Below, one piece after another: positions 31,498 through 40,287 of a stretch of 64,000 bases of DNA; the first letter of the stretch is position 1, and the number at the start of each line of letters is the position of its first letter. Position numbers and translations under genes: made by a program. This DNA is from Legionella tucsonensis (lineage in GTDB: Bacteria; Pseudomonadota; Gammaproteobacteria; Legionellales; Legionellaceae): assembly GCF_001468035.1 (NCBI RefSeq), contig NZ_LNZA01000001.1, positions 682,001 through 746,000 on the forward strand, written 5' to 3'. The notes beneath the pieces are model-generated. The model saw nothing but the letters and a program-made list of their open reading frames with translations. It had not been told where the DNA came from and ran no database searches.

Positions 31498-31545
31498 GCT
31501 CACTGCAGTTGGATGAAGTAAAGCGAAATCCAGGCTTGTGATAAA
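31498..31545. repeat. fragment of the dispersed CTGGGTGCAGCGAAGCG family
   Basis: GTTGGATGAAGTAAAGCGAAATCCAGG in the alr-31665 gap matches the arm of the palindromic family in degenerate form. The other arm is not present. Confidence 0.4.
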
Positions 31546-31664
31546 TAAATAAACTTTCTTAATTCTAAGTTCCACATTTTAGATTTCCTTAACTATGGAT
31601 AATAACTGAGCGTGATGTTAGAATTACAACCGATTTCTATAACCTTTTAAATGGGTGATATGTT

Positions 31665-32111
31665 ATGAAAAAAATAGCTGTTGCATCATTGTCTTTATTA
31701 TTGGTTGGCTGTGCGTCAATGAATCATGAAGACGTAGGTACTATCTCAGGTGGAGTTATTGGTGGATTGATTGGAAGCCAGTTTGGTGGCGGCCCAGCAG
31801 CTAAATTGGCTGCAACAGCAGGTGGCGCTATTGTAGGCGCTTACTTGGGTGGTCAAATTGGAAAGACAATGGATAAGGTGGATAGAATGGAAATGCAGCG
31901 TGCATTAGAAACTGCGCCGACAGGGAAAGCTGTGAATTGGTCAAATCCAGATACTGGATATAGTTATACAGTACAGCCTACGCGTACTTATTATCGTGAG
32001 CGCTTGCCTTGCCGCGAATATCTAACTTCGGCAATCATTGATGGCAAAAAACAAACATTACGCGGTAGTGCATGTCGCCAGCCAGATGGAACATGGCATG
32101 TTGTAAACTAA
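31665..32111 (+). CDS. 17 kDa surface-antigen-like glycine-zipper lipoprotein
   Basis: A 148-residue lipoprotein precursor: MKKIAVASLSLLLVGCAS, lipidated at Cys16. Residues about 25-70 form a glycine-zipper pair (GGVIGGLIGSQFGGG and GGAIVGAYLGGQIG), then a soluble C-terminal domain with two cysteines (LPCREYL, GSACRQPDG) that ends TWHVVN. This is the architecture of the rickettsial 17 kDa antigen family in the outer membrane. GGGTGA upstream serves as ribosome site. A role in envelope integrity is inferred from the family; no neighbour links it to a pathway. Confidence 0.88.
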   Translation: MKKIAVASLSLLLVGCASMNHEDVGTISGGVIGGLIGSQFGGGPAAKLAATAGGAIVGAYLGGQIGKTMDKVDRMEMQRALETAPTGKAVNWSNPDTGYSYTVQPTRTYYRERLPCREYLTSAIIDGKKQTLRGSACRQPDGTWHVVN

Positions 32112-32117
32112 TCACTT

Positions 32118-32178
32118 ATATTTTGTGCAGCCTGGTGTAGCGAAGCGAAACCCGAGTTCCGTTTCGTTATACCAAGAC
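32118..32178. repeat. dispersed palindromic repeat copy
   Basis: GCCTGGTGTAGCGAAGCGAAACCCGAG followed by a degenerate complementary arm (GTTCCGTTTCGTTATACC), between the convergent 31665 and 32188-32538 genes where it may also act as a terminator. Confidence 0.6.
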
Positions 32179-32187
32179 ACAACTATA

Positions 32188-32538
32188 CTATTTTACTTCC
32201 TTATTCTTTTTTATTGGTTTCTCTTTTATTACTTTCTCTTTTATCACGCCCTCATCCTTTTTCTTGTCACAACAGACGCATTTACAACAACTAAATAAGT
32301 TGTATAACCAGGCAATCAAAAAACCTGTAATGAATGCATCAATGAAACCTATAATACCTCCCAAGAAACTTCCCATTAATGAAGGCTCATATCCAGGATA
32401 TATAGTACCCATAGTAGCTACGAAAGCCTGCCCATAGGCATAATAGTGAGCAATTAATCCCATTATAAAAACAGTTATTCCCCAGAAAACCCCAAGGGCA
32501 AGACCAAGAGCCACTGGGCTTAATTTGCAACCTTTCAT
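32188..32538 (-). CDS. small membrane protein, Cys- and Lys-rich tail
   Basis: A 116-residue inner-membrane protein. Two hydrophobic helices occupy about residues 9-30 (ALGLALGVFWGITVFIMGLIAH) and 55-80 (GGIIGFIDAFITGFLIAWLYNLF); a cysteine cluster (SCCKCVCCDKKKD) and a Lys/Glu tail (VIKEKVIKEKPIKKNKE) follow. The first helix resembles small proteins that databases label bacteriophage holin, but there is no phage context and the name would be misleading. The C-x-CC cluster at the membrane face could bind a metal; that is speculation. Confidence 0.65.
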   Translation of the reverse strand: MKGCKLSPVALGLALGVFWGITVFIMGLIAHYYAYGQAFVATMGTIYPGYEPSLMGSFLGGIIGFIDAFITGFLIAWLYNLFSCCKCVCCDKKKDEGVIKEKVIKEKPIKKNKEVK

Positions 32539-32577
32539 GCTCGTTTCTCCTTTTTATAGTATCCGTCCTATAAAACT

Positions 32578-32656
32578 TAGCCTGGGTGCAGCGAGCGAAA
32601 CCCAGGAGTTTATTTACGAAACCTGGGTTTCGCTTCGCTGCACCCAGGCTACAAAG
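32578..32656. repeat. dispersed palindromic repeat, best-preserved copy
   Basis: CCTGGGTGCAGCGAGCGAAACCCAGG and, inverted, CCTGGGTTTCGCTTCGCTGCACCCAGG with a short AT-rich centre. The whole element folds as a long hairpin, and each arm is itself palindromic at CCTGGGT/ACCCAGG. It serves as the reference for the family. Confidence 0.85.
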
Positions 32657-32707
32657 CTACAAAATCACAATAAATTCAACTTCTTTCTCAAAGTATAGAC
32701 TACAACA

Positions 32708-33877
32708 TTAATTAATTAATAATTTTTCACAAATCGAAAAATATAAAATTTCTAATTGATGCAGATCGCTTAAGGAAACACATTCATTTACTTGATGAAT
32801 CGTGGCATTAACCGGTCCAAGTTCTATTACTTCAACATCATAGGGAGCAATGAAGCGACCGTCAGATGTTCCGCCACTGGTAGAAAACTCTGGTAAGTTT
32901 CCAGTAAGTTCGAGGATTGTTTCTTTACAGCTTTCCAGCAAAGCACCTTGGGATGTCAAGAAAGGCTCGCCACTAAGGCGCCATTCAATAACAGGGTTCA
33001 GATCATGCTCTTGAAAAGTAGCAATAACTTTTTCTTTTAATGTGTGGTGTGTATGTTCTGTTGAGTATCTAAAATTTAGATGTAAAACCAGTTCTCCAGG
33101 AATTATATTTGCGGCATGACCTCCTGATTGGAGGTGAGTAATTTGCATGGATGTTGGTGGAAAATGAGTGTTACCCTGATCCCAGAGTGTTGTGGTCAGC
33201 TTCGCAAGTGCGGGACTCATTTTATGTATTGGGTTGTCCGCCAAATGGGGATAGGCAACATGCCCTTGTTTTCCATGTAAGGTAATTTGGGCACTCAATG
33301 AACCACGTCTGCCAATTTTGATTACATCACCAACCTGATGAGTACTTGATGGTTCCCCTACAATGCAATAATCAATGTGAATGCCTTGATTTTCCAGGAG
33401 CTGCATGACATAAGGTGTGCCCATATCATAATCATTCCCTTCCTCACCACTGGTAATAAGAAAGCCTAATCTTCCTTGAAATTTAGGGTAAGTGTTTACA
33501 AATCGTTGTGCCATAAGCAGCATGCACGCAAGACTTCCTTTCATGTCAGCAACACCACGCCCAAAGAGCATTCCATTTTTATTTTCCACTATAAAAGGAT
33601 CAGACAACCATTTCGTTACGTCACCAACAGGAACCACATCTGTATGGCCCGCAAATACGAGAAAAGGGCCTGATTCTCCATAAGAAGCAAAGAAGTTGGA
33701 TACAGGTCCTTTATTCATACGTTGGCAAGTAAATCCTGCTTGTTCCAAAAAATGGATCATGAACTCTTGGCAGTTTGCATCTTCAGGTGTAATCGAAGGA
33801 AAACGAACAAGTTTCGTTAGGATTTCTTGTAAGTCTGTCCCCAAATGGGGGGGGACTCTATTTTTCATCCCAGTCAT
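32708..33877 (-). CDS. dapE: succinyl-diaminopimelate desuccinylase
   Basis: Di-zinc M20 hydrolase removing succinate from N-succinyl-LL-diaminopimelate in lysine and peptidoglycan precursor synthesis. At 389 residues it is slightly longer than usual (about 377) because of the N-terminus; the second Met at 33868 is also possible. Motifs: FAGHTDVVPVG, FGRGVADMKGSLACML, the catalytic Glu pair in TSGEEGND, and the FSTSGGTSDGRF end region. The start lies 1 base after the dapD stop, so dapD-dapE are co-transcribed and probably coupled. Confidence 0.96.
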   Translation of the reverse strand: MTGMKNRVPPHLGTDLQEILTKLVRFPSITPEDANCQEFMIHFLEQAGFTCQRMNKGPVSNFFASYGESGPFLVFAGHTDVVPVGDVTKWLSDPFIVENKNGMLFGRGVADMKGSLACMLLMAQRFVNTYPKFQGRLGFLITSGEEGNDYDMGTPYVMQLLENQGIHIDYCIVGEPSSTHQVGDVIKIGRRGSLSAQITLHGKQGHVAYPHLADNPIHKMSPALAKLTTTLWDQGNTHFPPTSMQITHLQSGGHAANIIPGELVLHLNFRYSTEHTHHTLKEKVIATFQEHDLNPVIEWRLSGEPFLTSQGALLESCKETILELTGNLPEFSTSGGTSDGRFIAPYDVEVIELGPVNATIHQVNECVSLSDLHQLEILYFSICEKLLIN

Positions 33878-33878
33878 G

Positions 33879-34700
33879 CTAACTCGCTCTCAATAGTTCA
33901 TTAATGCTTACTTTTGCTCTTGTTTTTTCATCTACCTGTTTCACAATGACTGCGCAATACAAACTGTAGCTTTTGTCTTCATTGGGCAGGCTGCCAGCGA
34001 CTACCACTGATCCTGATGGGATACGACCGTAAGTAATTTCTCCAGTGAGACGATTATATATTTTGGTGCTTTGCCCTAAGTAGACACCCATAGACAATAC
34101 GGAATTTCGTTCTACAATAACCCCTTCGACGACTTCTGAGCGGGCACCGATAAAACAATTGTCTTCGATAATTGTGGGGTTGGCTTGCAAGGGTTCTAAA
34201 ACACCACCTATACCTACTCCACCTGAAAGGTGCACGTTTTTACCGATTTGAGCGCAAGAGCCCACAGTTGCCCAGGTATCAACCATGACCCCCTCATCGA
34301 TATATGCGCCCACATTGACATAAGATGGCATTAAAACGCAGTTTTTTGCAATGTAAGCCCCTTTGCGAACCATGGCATGAGGCACCACACGTACTCCTGT
34401 CTGTTTGAATTGTTCTTCAGTATAGTTATTGTACTTAAGGGGTACTTTGTCATAAAACTGACAGAAGCCCGAATCAATCACTTGATTGGGATAAAGTCTA
34501 AAAGATAAAAGAACGGCTTTTTTTATCCATTGATGAACTACCCATTCATTATTTATTTTTTCAGCAACCCGATATTGGCCGCTGTCCAAACAAGACAGTA
34601 CTTCATTCACTGCCGCAATAAGTTCGGGAGATGCTGTATCAATTGATAATGTTTGGTGTTGTTCAAAAGCTTGTTCAATTAGAGTTTGTAAAGTCTGCAT
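33879..34700 (-). CDS. dapD: tetrahydrodipicolinate N-succinyltransferase
   Basis: Left-handed beta-helix acyltransferase using succinyl-CoA, the step before DapC/DapE. The 273 residues match the family. Hexapeptide repeats run through the middle ([53 protein letters not shown], and [16 protein letters not shown]), and the end is [17 protein letters not shown]. First gene of the dapD-dapE pair. Gene order fits de novo diaminopimelate synthesis through succinylated intermediates. Confidence 0.97.
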   Translation of the reverse strand: MQTLQTLIEQAFEQHQTLSIDTASPELIAAVNEVLSCLDSGQYRVAEKINNEWVVHQWIKKAVLLSFRLYPNQVIDSGFCQFYDKVPLKYNNYTEEQFKQTGVRVVPHAMVRKGAYIAKNCVLMPSYVNVGAYIDEGVMVDTWATVGSCAQIGKNVHLSGGVGIGGVLEPLQANPTIIEDNCFIGARSEVVEGVIVERNSVLSMGVYLGQSTKIYNRLTGEITYGRIPSGSVVVAGSLPNEDKSYSLYCAVIVKQVDEKTRAKVSINELLRAS

Positions 34701-34732
34701 CTATTTTTCCTGTATTTTTTGTAGGTAAGTCT

Positions 34733-34886
34733 CAGCCCTCTATCAGGAAGCGGCTGGATTTGGCACATCTTGCGGAGTCTTCCTAATCAATGCTCACATA
34801 CTGATGTATGTTGCGCTTGTCTAGAAAAATTTTCTCACAACCTGAATTCAAATCCAACCGTTCGAGTAAACATTAACTTAGAGGGA
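34733..34886. repeat. inverted-repeat (MITE-like) intergenic element
   Basis: CCCTCTATCAGGAAGCGGCTGGATTT and AAATCCAACC...TTAGAGGG form imperfect terminal arms. The centre TGCTCACATACTGATGTATGTTGCGCTT (34791-34818) closely matches the centre of the element at 43132-43275. No coding potential. Confidence 0.6.
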
Positions 34887-34902
34887 CGTGAGCAATTATT
34901 TT

Positions 34903-34971
34903 TATAGCCTGAGTGTAACAGAGAAACCCGGGGAGTTCTCTTCCGGGTTTCTCTGCGCAGCACCCAGGTCA
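34903..34971. repeat. dispersed palindromic repeat copy
   Basis: TAGCCTGAGTGTAACAGAGAAACCCGG, a short centre, then CCGGGTTTCTCTGCGCAGCACCCAGG. It sits 8 bp after the stop of the minus-strand gene at 34979 and could act as its terminator. Confidence 0.7.
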
Positions 34972-34978
34972 CATCACT

Positions 34979-36133
34979 TTAATATGCAAGTGCATATTCC
35001 AAATCAGCTTGTAAATCCTTCACATGTTCTATGCCTACGGAGAGCCGAATAAATCCATCCTCAATGCCTAACGTCTTACGCTTTTCTAGAGGTATAGACG
35101 CATGAGTCATAATCGCTGGATGTTCTATCAAACTTTCTACACCGCCTAAACTTTCAGCGAGCGTAAACAATTCACAACGAGCAAGAAAGCGTTTGGCCGC
35201 ATCAATGCCACCATCTATTACCATGGAAATCATGCCGCCAAACCCGTGCATTTGCTCTTTAGCTAATCCATGTTGGGGGTGGCTTGTAAGACCTGGATAA
35301 ATAACTTTTATTACTCTGGATTGCGTACTTAACCAATTTGCTAGATCATGTGCATTCTCGCAATGTCTTTCCATACGCAACGACAGGGTTTTCAGACTTC
35401 TTAAAACAAGAAAACTATCAAATGGACCGGCAATTCCACCGCAGGAGTTATGGAGGAACGCAATTTTATCCGCTAAATTAGGATTATCACCAACAACCAC
35501 GATCCCGCTGACTACGTCTGAATGACCATTAAGGTATTTAGTGGCTGAATGCAGTACTATGTCAAATCCTAACTCTATAGGTTTCTGAATCCAGGGAGTC
35601 GCAAAAGTGTTGTCTGCAACTGCTATGAGATTATGACGTTTTGCTATCATTGCTATTTCACGTAAATTAGCCAGTTTTAACATGGGATTCGAAGGTGTTT
35701 CTACCCAGATCATACGTGTTTTTTTGGTAATCGCGGATTCTATATTGTGCGTGTCAGACATGTCTATGAAAGAAAAAGATAATCCTGAGGTGCGTGTTTT
35801 GACCTTATCAAATAAGCGAAATGTGCCTCCATAAAGGTCGTCCATGGCAACAACATGATCTCCGGCATCTAATAAATCAATAACGGTGTTTATTGCAGCC
35901 ATTCCGGAAGCAAAAGCAAAACCTCGCTCACCTGACTCCAAACTGGCAATACAACTTTCATAAGCTCCACGAGTAGGGTTATGTGTTCGAGAGTACTCAT
36001 AGCCAAGATGTTCGCCTGGAGTAATTTGCTTGTAGGTAGATGTTGCATATATGGGGGTCATAACCGCACCGGTACTTGGACATGGCTCTTGACCAGCATG
36101 AATGGCTCGAGTTTCAAAGTGATGCTTTTTCAT
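34979..36133 (-). CDS. cystathionine gamma-synthase/gamma-lyase family PLP enzyme
   Basis: A 384-residue Cys/Met metabolism enzyme. The N-terminus ETRAIHAGQEPCPSTGAVM, EYSRTHNPTR, the PLP-phosphate loop FASGMAAINT, the PLP Asp in AVADNTFATPW, and the PLP lysine in HSATKYLNGHSDV are all present, as is the late SLGGVESLIEHPA motif. Synthases and lyases of this family share these residues, so the direction (methionine versus cysteine synthesis) cannot be decided from sequence alone. Likely monocistronic. Confidence 0.92.
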   Translation of the reverse strand: MKKHHFETRAIHAGQEPCPSTGAVMTPIYATSTYKQITPGEHLGYEYSRTHNPTRGAYESCIASLESGERGFAFASGMAAINTVIDLLDAGDHVVAMDDLYGGTFRLFDKVKTRTSGLSFSFIDMSDTHNIESAITKKTRMIWVETPSNPMLKLANLREIAMIAKRHNLIAVADNTFATPWIQKPIELGFDIVLHSATKYLNGHSDVVSGIVVVGDNPNLADKIAFLHNSCGGIAGPFDSFLVLRSLKTLSLRMERHCENAHDLANWLSTQSRVIKVIYPGLTSHPQHGLAKEQMHGFGGMISMVIDGGIDAAKRFLARCELFTLAESLGGVESLIEHPAIMTHASIPLEKRKTLGIEDGFIRLSVGIEHVKDLQADLEYALAY

Positions 36134-36175
36134 TGGACTATCCTTAAGGGTGTAAATTTTTTATGTCGATACCTT

Positions 36176-36331
36176 TATTAGACCTCTTGCCAAACTCTAC
36201 TGAGGAGGTAAATTGCTTCGTCGATGCGGTTGCTCGAATCCTCATGTACTGACGTTGTATACTCCGGTTCTCCGCTCTGCGTCTCCTTGCACTTCACTCC
36301 CCTTAGCGAATTTGGAAAGAGGCCTATTATG
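36176..36331. repeat. inverted-repeat (MITE-like) intergenic element
   Basis: The ends TTAGACCTCTTGCCAAACTC and the complement of GAATTTGGAAAGAGGCCTAT match at about 16 of 20 positions. The interior has no frame and includes AATCCTCATGTACTGACGTTGTATAC plus GCTCTGCGTCTCC. Same general design as the elements at 34733 and 43132. Confidence 0.65.
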
Positions 36332-36378
36332 AACGAGTGATCTTTTCAGAGTGGTTTATGTAGGATATTCTAGTGGGG

Positions 36379-36467
36379 GTTCTATGTATAGGCAAGTTCT
36401 ACTTTACAGGGTGTAGCTAGAGTGCAGCGAAGTTCCATGTACAGGCAAGTTTATACTTCAGGGGTGT
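36379..36467 (+). repeat. tandem direct repeat ahead of gspC
   Basis: A 36-base unit at 36379-36414 (GTTCTATGTATAGGCAAGTT...) is repeated with changes at 36432-36467 (GTTCCATGTACAGGCAAGTT...). The spacer is a fragment of the CTGGGTGCAGCGAAG family (TAGAGTGCAGCGAAG). The second copy ends at the gspC ribosome site. Confidence 0.6.
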
Positions 36468-36474
36468 TTTGATA

Positions 36475-36987
36475 ATGAAATTTGATCTCCAGGCTTTATT
36501 TTCAGCAAAATACGCACAATGGATTATTATTGCCTTAATTTCACTGTTTTCCATACTGATTATCGTAGAATACGCTTCTTTAATCTTTGCCCCTGTAACT
36601 CGCCCAACTCAACCAGAAACCTCAAAAGAGATGCCAGCGATAGCAAAACAGAATTCCTTTGATGCTATTTTACACTCTTCTCTGTTTGGTGTTTATGTTT
36701 CAAATAATTTATCCAGTATTAAAAAATCTATGTTGAATGTTACTTTAGTAGGGATCTTATTTGCTAATAAAATAGAAGATTCTCAAGTAATCATTCGTGC
36801 TGCGAATGGAGAGGAAAGCACTTATAAATTAGGTGATACAATACCTGGGGGTGCTGTGATCAAACGTATTATGGCCGCAGGGATTTTGGTTGAACGTAAT
36901 GGTGCTTTAGAGAGTTTAAGTTTACCCAAAAATGAATTAATCTTTGAGCCGGTAGCAAAGCCTTTGGAAGGGGATAAAAATTTATGA
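36475..36987 (+). CDS. lspC: type II secretion system protein C (LspC/GspC-like)
   Basis: Inner-membrane linker of the type II secretion system that contacts the outer-membrane secretin. The 170 residues contain a cytoplasmic start, one membrane helix (residues about 16-38, IIIALISLFSILIIVEYASLIF), a Pro-rich linker, and a periplasmic HR domain from about residue 60 (HSSLFGVYV ... MLNVTLVGILFANKIEDSQV ... YKLGDTIPGGAVIKRIMAAG). No PDZ domain follows, which fits short GspC forms. The ATG at 36475 has AGGGG upstream. In Legionella this gene is separate from the other lsp genes, as here. Its end overlaps the Sel1 gene by 4 bases. Confidence 0.85.
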   Translation: MKFDLQALFSAKYAQWIIIALISLFSILIIVEYASLIFAPVTRPTQPETSKEMPAIAKQNSFDAILHSSLFGVYVSNNLSSIKKSMLNVTLVGILFANKIEDSQVIIRAANGEESTYKLGDTIPGGAVIKRIMAAGILVERNGALESLSLPKNELIFEPVAKPLEGDKNL

Positions 36988-37310
36988 GACGTTTATTTAA
37001 TCGACTAATCGTTGTAATTTTTATTTCTGCTCTTGCTGGATGTGCTGTTACCAACAAAATTAATTTACGTGAAGGAATTGATAGTTTCAGAGTCGAAGAT
37101 TACCGTAAGGCTTTTATTCGCTTAAAACCATTAGCTCAGCAAGGTCAGCCTGATGCTCAGTATGCTGTAGGTTATATGTATTATTATGGCAAAGGGGTCG
37201 TAGAAGACCGGAAAAAAGCTTGGTTTTGGATCAATGCTGCTGCTAATTTAGGACAACCTGATGCTAAAGTAGCGATTCAAATATTAGCCAGTGGCGGTTC
37301 ATTAAGTTAA
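36984..37310 (+). CDS. Sel1-repeat lipoprotein
   Basis: A 108-residue lipoprotein precursor: signal ending SALAGC (Cys20). Residues about 33-105 form two Sel1-like TPR repeats (DYRKAFIRLKPLAQQGQPDA, AVGYMYYYGKGVVEDRKKAW and FWINAAANLGQPDAKVAI). Sel1 repeats mediate protein contacts. Its ATGA overlap with gspC indicates coupled translation, so it may be an accessory of type II secretion in this lineage; that role is inferred only from linkage. Confidence 0.8.
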   Translation: MRRLFNRLIVVIFISALAGCAVTNKINLREGIDSFRVEDYRKAFIRLKPLAQQGQPDAQYAVGYMYYYGKGVVEDRKKAWFWINAAANLGQPDAKVAIQILASGGSLS

Positions 37311-37333
37311 GAAGTTTTATAGGGAAAAATGTT

Positions 37334-38080
37334 ATGCCTAGCAGCTCATTTATAGAATACAAGGAAGCTATTGGTATATTGGAACATACTTCCAAACACA
37401 TATCATTAGTGACGGAAACTATTAAAAACAAAATTCTTCCAAAATTATCTCATCGTCATAGATTACTCGATGTTGGTGCAGGTGCCGGTAATATTACCAA
37501 AATTCTCCAGAGTGAATTTGATGAGGCTGTTGCTGTTGAGATTAATCCCGAATTAAAAAATGCATATCATCAAACGAATATTAAATTATATAACTCTGAT
37601 TTTATGAATGTGGTTTTGGAAGGTAAATTTGACTTGGTTATATGCTCCCATGTTATGTATCATTTAAATAAAAGTGAAATGTCTGCATTTATCGATAAAC
37701 TTCTTTCTTTAGTGAATCCTGGTGGATATTGTTTTATTGCTTTGATGGCACCACGTGGTCAGAATCATAAATTTCATGAAGCATTTAATCCTGATTACAT
37801 TAATAGCAAACTCATTATTACAATTTTAAATGAACGACAAATTACCTATGATCGCATTGAGGTTCAGAATTCATTTACGACAAATAATTCCCGTAGCATG
37901 TGTAATCTTCTGAAATTTTTTGCCATAGAAGATTGTCAAACTAAAGCAACAAAAGATCTGAACGCTGAAGAAATGAAGCAAATTGAAATAAAAGCAGAAC
38001 AACAAGCTATCGAATGTAACACCGCAGCAGAATTCGAATTGCAACAAGAAGAAGATTATTTTGTTATTCCTCGTTTTTGA
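37334..38080 (+). CDS. class I SAM-dependent methyltransferase
   Basis: A 248-residue soluble protein. Motif I LLDVGAGAGNITKIL is at residues 44-58, motif II/III features are EAVAVEINPELK and the acidic FDLVICSHVMYHL, and the sheet continues with LVNPGGYCFIAL. After the methyltransferase fold (about residue 185) comes a Glu/Gln-rich tail (AEEMKQIEIKAEQQAIECNT and LQQEEDYFVIPRF). Substrate unknown. The acidic tail with EE near the C-terminus could also be a secretion signal, but that is weak. Confidence 0.8.
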   Translation: MPSSSFIEYKEAIGILEHTSKHISLVTETIKNKILPKLSHRHRLLDVGAGAGNITKILQSEFDEAVAVEINPELKNAYHQTNIKLYNSDFMNVVLEGKFDLVICSHVMYHLNKSEMSAFIDKLLSLVNPGGYCFIALMAPRGQNHKFHEAFNPDYINSKLIITILNERQITYDRIEVQNSFTTNNSRSMCNLLKFFAIEDCQTKATKDLNAEEMKQIEIKAEQQAIECNTAAEFELQQEEDYFVIPRF

Positions 38081-38092
38081 ACGGTAGCGATG

Positions 38093-38500
38093 TCATCTTC
38101 CATTCCTATAGTGCGATTGATAGACATAGCTGCCATTATTATTTTCCATGATTTCTCCCATGAGCTCGATTGCAACCCTCAAGAAGAAAGCAGCTAATGC
38201 AATAGCTAACCCTGTTATAGCGCGATTATTATCTTGAGAGCAAAACGATACCGTAAAGATGAGCATACCTGACAGCATGGCGATAAGTACCGCATTATTC
38301 AGTTTTTCATCATGATTCAATCTATAAAAAATACTGTTGCGGTTGTTGCTTAATTGCTCTAGGTGGGGTTGTTCTAATTGTTCGGGGTCTGGTTGTTCCA
38401 GCTCCGATTGTTCCGTTTGTCCTAATTCATCAATTATTTCATCTAGAGGAGTAGCCGGCTGGGTGTTTATTATTTTAAATTTTGTTCTATATTTACTCAT
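38093..38500 (-). CDS. two-helix membrane protein with Glu/Gln-Pro repeats
   Basis: A 135-residue protein with an unusual repetitive N-terminal part: LEQPDPEQLEQPHLEQL, i.e. a (x-L-E-Q-P) pattern about residues 32-50. Two hydrophobic segments follow (AVLIAMLSGMLIFTVSF and AITGLAIALAAFFLRVAIEL). The start at 38500 (MSKYRTKFKI) is favoured over an ATG 15 bases earlier. The 12-base gap to the methyltransferase stop makes them convergent. No family recognised. Confidence 0.6.
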   Translation of the reverse strand: MSKYRTKFKIINTQPATPLDEIIDELGQTEQSELEQPDPEQLEQPHLEQLSNNRNSIFYRLNHDEKLNNAVLIAMLSGMLIFTVSFCSQDNNRAITGLAIALAAFFLRVAIELMGEIMENNNGSYVYQSHYRNGR

Positions 38501-38628
38501 AATGCAGCAATCCAAATAAAAAGGAATAATAGAACAAACATCTTATAAAATAAGCCCCTACTTTAGTAATTTTTTATTTTTAACATTAAAAGATGAGTGG
38601 AGTAATTTTTTATATTTTCAATTGGCAG

Positions 38629-39705
38629 CTATGATAAGGCTTTAAATATATTATAGTGAAAAAACAATATCTTGCTGGTGGGCCGAGCTAAGCCTAAAGA
38701 GTTTATTTGTTCTTTTGCAAACCACTGTCCTTGTTTCTCAGACAATATATTACCTAATGTTTTAATTTTTATACTGAGTGCATTAATTTCCAAATGAAAA
38801 TGGCTAAAGCGATGTTTAAAAGTCATAAGTTGTCGGGGAGCTTCTCCTGATAAATCATAGTTCAGACGTATAAAGTTAAGCGGGCAGTCTTCTTTATCCA
38901 AACTGGGTAAACACCATAAACCACCCCATAAGCCTGCAGGGGGTTTTTTTTCTAAATAGATGGAGTTTTGTTCATTGTATAAAACCAGAAATTGTTGGTA
39001 TTGAATGGGTATGGTTTTTTTTACCTTTTTTGTGGGATAGAGATGTTGTTCTTCATATTTCAGTGCCAGACAACTATTCTGTAAGGGGCAATTATGACAA
39101 TTTGGATTTTTAGGGGTACAACATAGTGAACCTAAATCCATAATTGCTTGTGTGTAATTAGCGCAGTTTTCGTTAGGCATGCACGAGTTAGCCAGTTCCC
39201 ACAGTGTTTTTTTTACTTGTGCTTGTTCAGGATACCCCTTAATCATGAAAAAACGCGTTAAAACTCGTTTTACATTTCCATCTAGAATAGCGATAGGTTG
39301 ATTAAAAGCTTGTGATGCAATGGCAGCTGCAGTAGATGGGCCAATTCCCGGCAGTTCTTTTAATAACTGATAATTATCAGGCAAAACACCACCATGATGT
39401 TGTACCACTATTTTTGCTGTTTGATGCAGATTTCTGGCTCGGCTGTAATAACCTAGTCCTGACCACAAAGAAAGCACTTCATCATCATTTGCTTGAGCCA
39501 AAGTATTTATGTTAGGGAATTGTTGCATAAAACGTTCAAAATAAGGAATAACCGTTTGTACTTGAGTTTGCTGAAGCATAATCTCAGAAATCCATACTCT
39601 GTACGGTGTACGAGGTAATTGCCAAGGGAGGTTATTGCGTCCATAAAGAGCATGCCACTGCAGTAATGGTTGACTAAATTTTTTATGCAAATCTTGTTTG
39701 TCCAC
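38629..39705 (-). CDS. mutY: adenine DNA glycosylase MutY
   Basis: Removes adenine mispaired with 8-oxoguanine; 358 residues. The helix-hairpin-helix ELPGIGPSTAAAI is near residue 115, followed by the catalytic Asp in PIAILDGNVKRVLTR. The 4Fe-4S cluster ligands are C-x6-C-x2-C-x5-C (CTPKNPNCHNCPLQNSC). The early catalytic Glu lies in ISEIMLQQTQV. A C-terminal MutT-like 8-oxoG recognition domain occupies the last 120 residues. Translation begins at a GTG. Confidence 0.96.
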   Translation of the reverse strand: MDKQDLHKKFSQPLLQWHALYGRNNLPWQLPRTPYRVWISEIMLQQTQVQTVIPYFERFMQQFPNINTLAQANDDEVLSLWSGLGYYSRARNLHQTAKIVVQHHGGVLPDNYQLLKELPGIGPSTAAAIASQAFNQPIAILDGNVKRVLTRFFMIKGYPEQAQVKKTLWELANSCMPNENCANYTQAIMDLGSLCCTPKNPNCHNCPLQNSCLALKYEEQHLYPTKKVKKTIPIQYQQFLVLYNEQNSIYLEKKPPAGLWGGLWCLPSLDKEDCPLNFIRLNYDLSGEAPRQLMTFKHRFSHFHLEINALSIKIKTLGNILSEKQGQWFAKEQINSLGLARPTSKILFFHYNIFKALS

Positions 39706-40287
39706 GCGCGTAATTCTTTGATGCTTTATTGTTGATGTACTTTAAAAAAAGTAATGTTCCAGGTCAATGAATAACACTCATTAATATCCATTAAATGATG
39801 TAGACTCGTGGTTCTTTAAGTTATCTTTTGTGGAAAGAGCTGAAGCGAGTCACTGGTCATGTTTTTGGGCAGCTGATAAAAGAATGAACTTGGATCAATA
39901 GTGTTGAACTCACTATTAAATTGTAATTGTCTCTCTTCTTTACGAAAAGGGTCTGGATCCAAGGCTCTCATAATTGATGATACTCCACGAACTTTATTAT
40001 GAAAAAATTAAAGTTGGCTCGCTAAGTGTCGATATATGGTCTATCGTTTTAAATAGGGGTCCTTGCTGTACTCAGGATGAGTAAAAAGCAGCTGAATCAT
40101 TTGCTAAAGATTGTAGCGAATTCACTAATGCATTGGCGATGTGAGTTTTTTTAAGATTTTTTTATTTGAAAATAAGAGTTGAATACCGCAAAAGAAAAAG
40201 ATCTTAAGAAAGCTTGCAGGTTCAATGCATTTGAGTTCATGCTGTAATTTGTTGGTGAGTGATTTAGGTCAAATCAAGGAGAGATCG
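39706..40287. other. 582 bp intergenic region
   Basis: Mostly AT-rich non-coding sequence between mutY and the 40288 gene. One small minus-strand frame (39816-39971) is listed separately. No repeats of the dispersed families and no tRNA were seen. Confidence 0.4.
39816..39971 (-). CDS. possible small protein (51 residues)
   Basis: ATG at 39971 opens MRALDPDPFRKEERQLQFNS and runs to a TAA at 39818-39816. Amino-acid composition looks protein-like (charged start, DPSSFFYQLPKN middle). A GTGGAG lies 11 bases upstream, farther than ideal. No family recognised and no neighbour to support it. It could be the remnant of a larger gene, since the frame is open only a few codons further upstream. Confidence 0.3.
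   Translation of the reverse strand: MRALDPDPFRKEERQLQFNSEFNTIDPSSFFYQLPKNMTSDSLQLFPQKIT

Noticed and set aside
32188-32538. Phage holin
   Set aside because: Only a loose resemblance of the first helix; no lysis or phage gene nearby.
36239-36262. tRNA-like GGTTGCTCGAATCC
   Set aside because: Lies inside an inverted-repeat element; no acceptor stem or cloverleaf around it.
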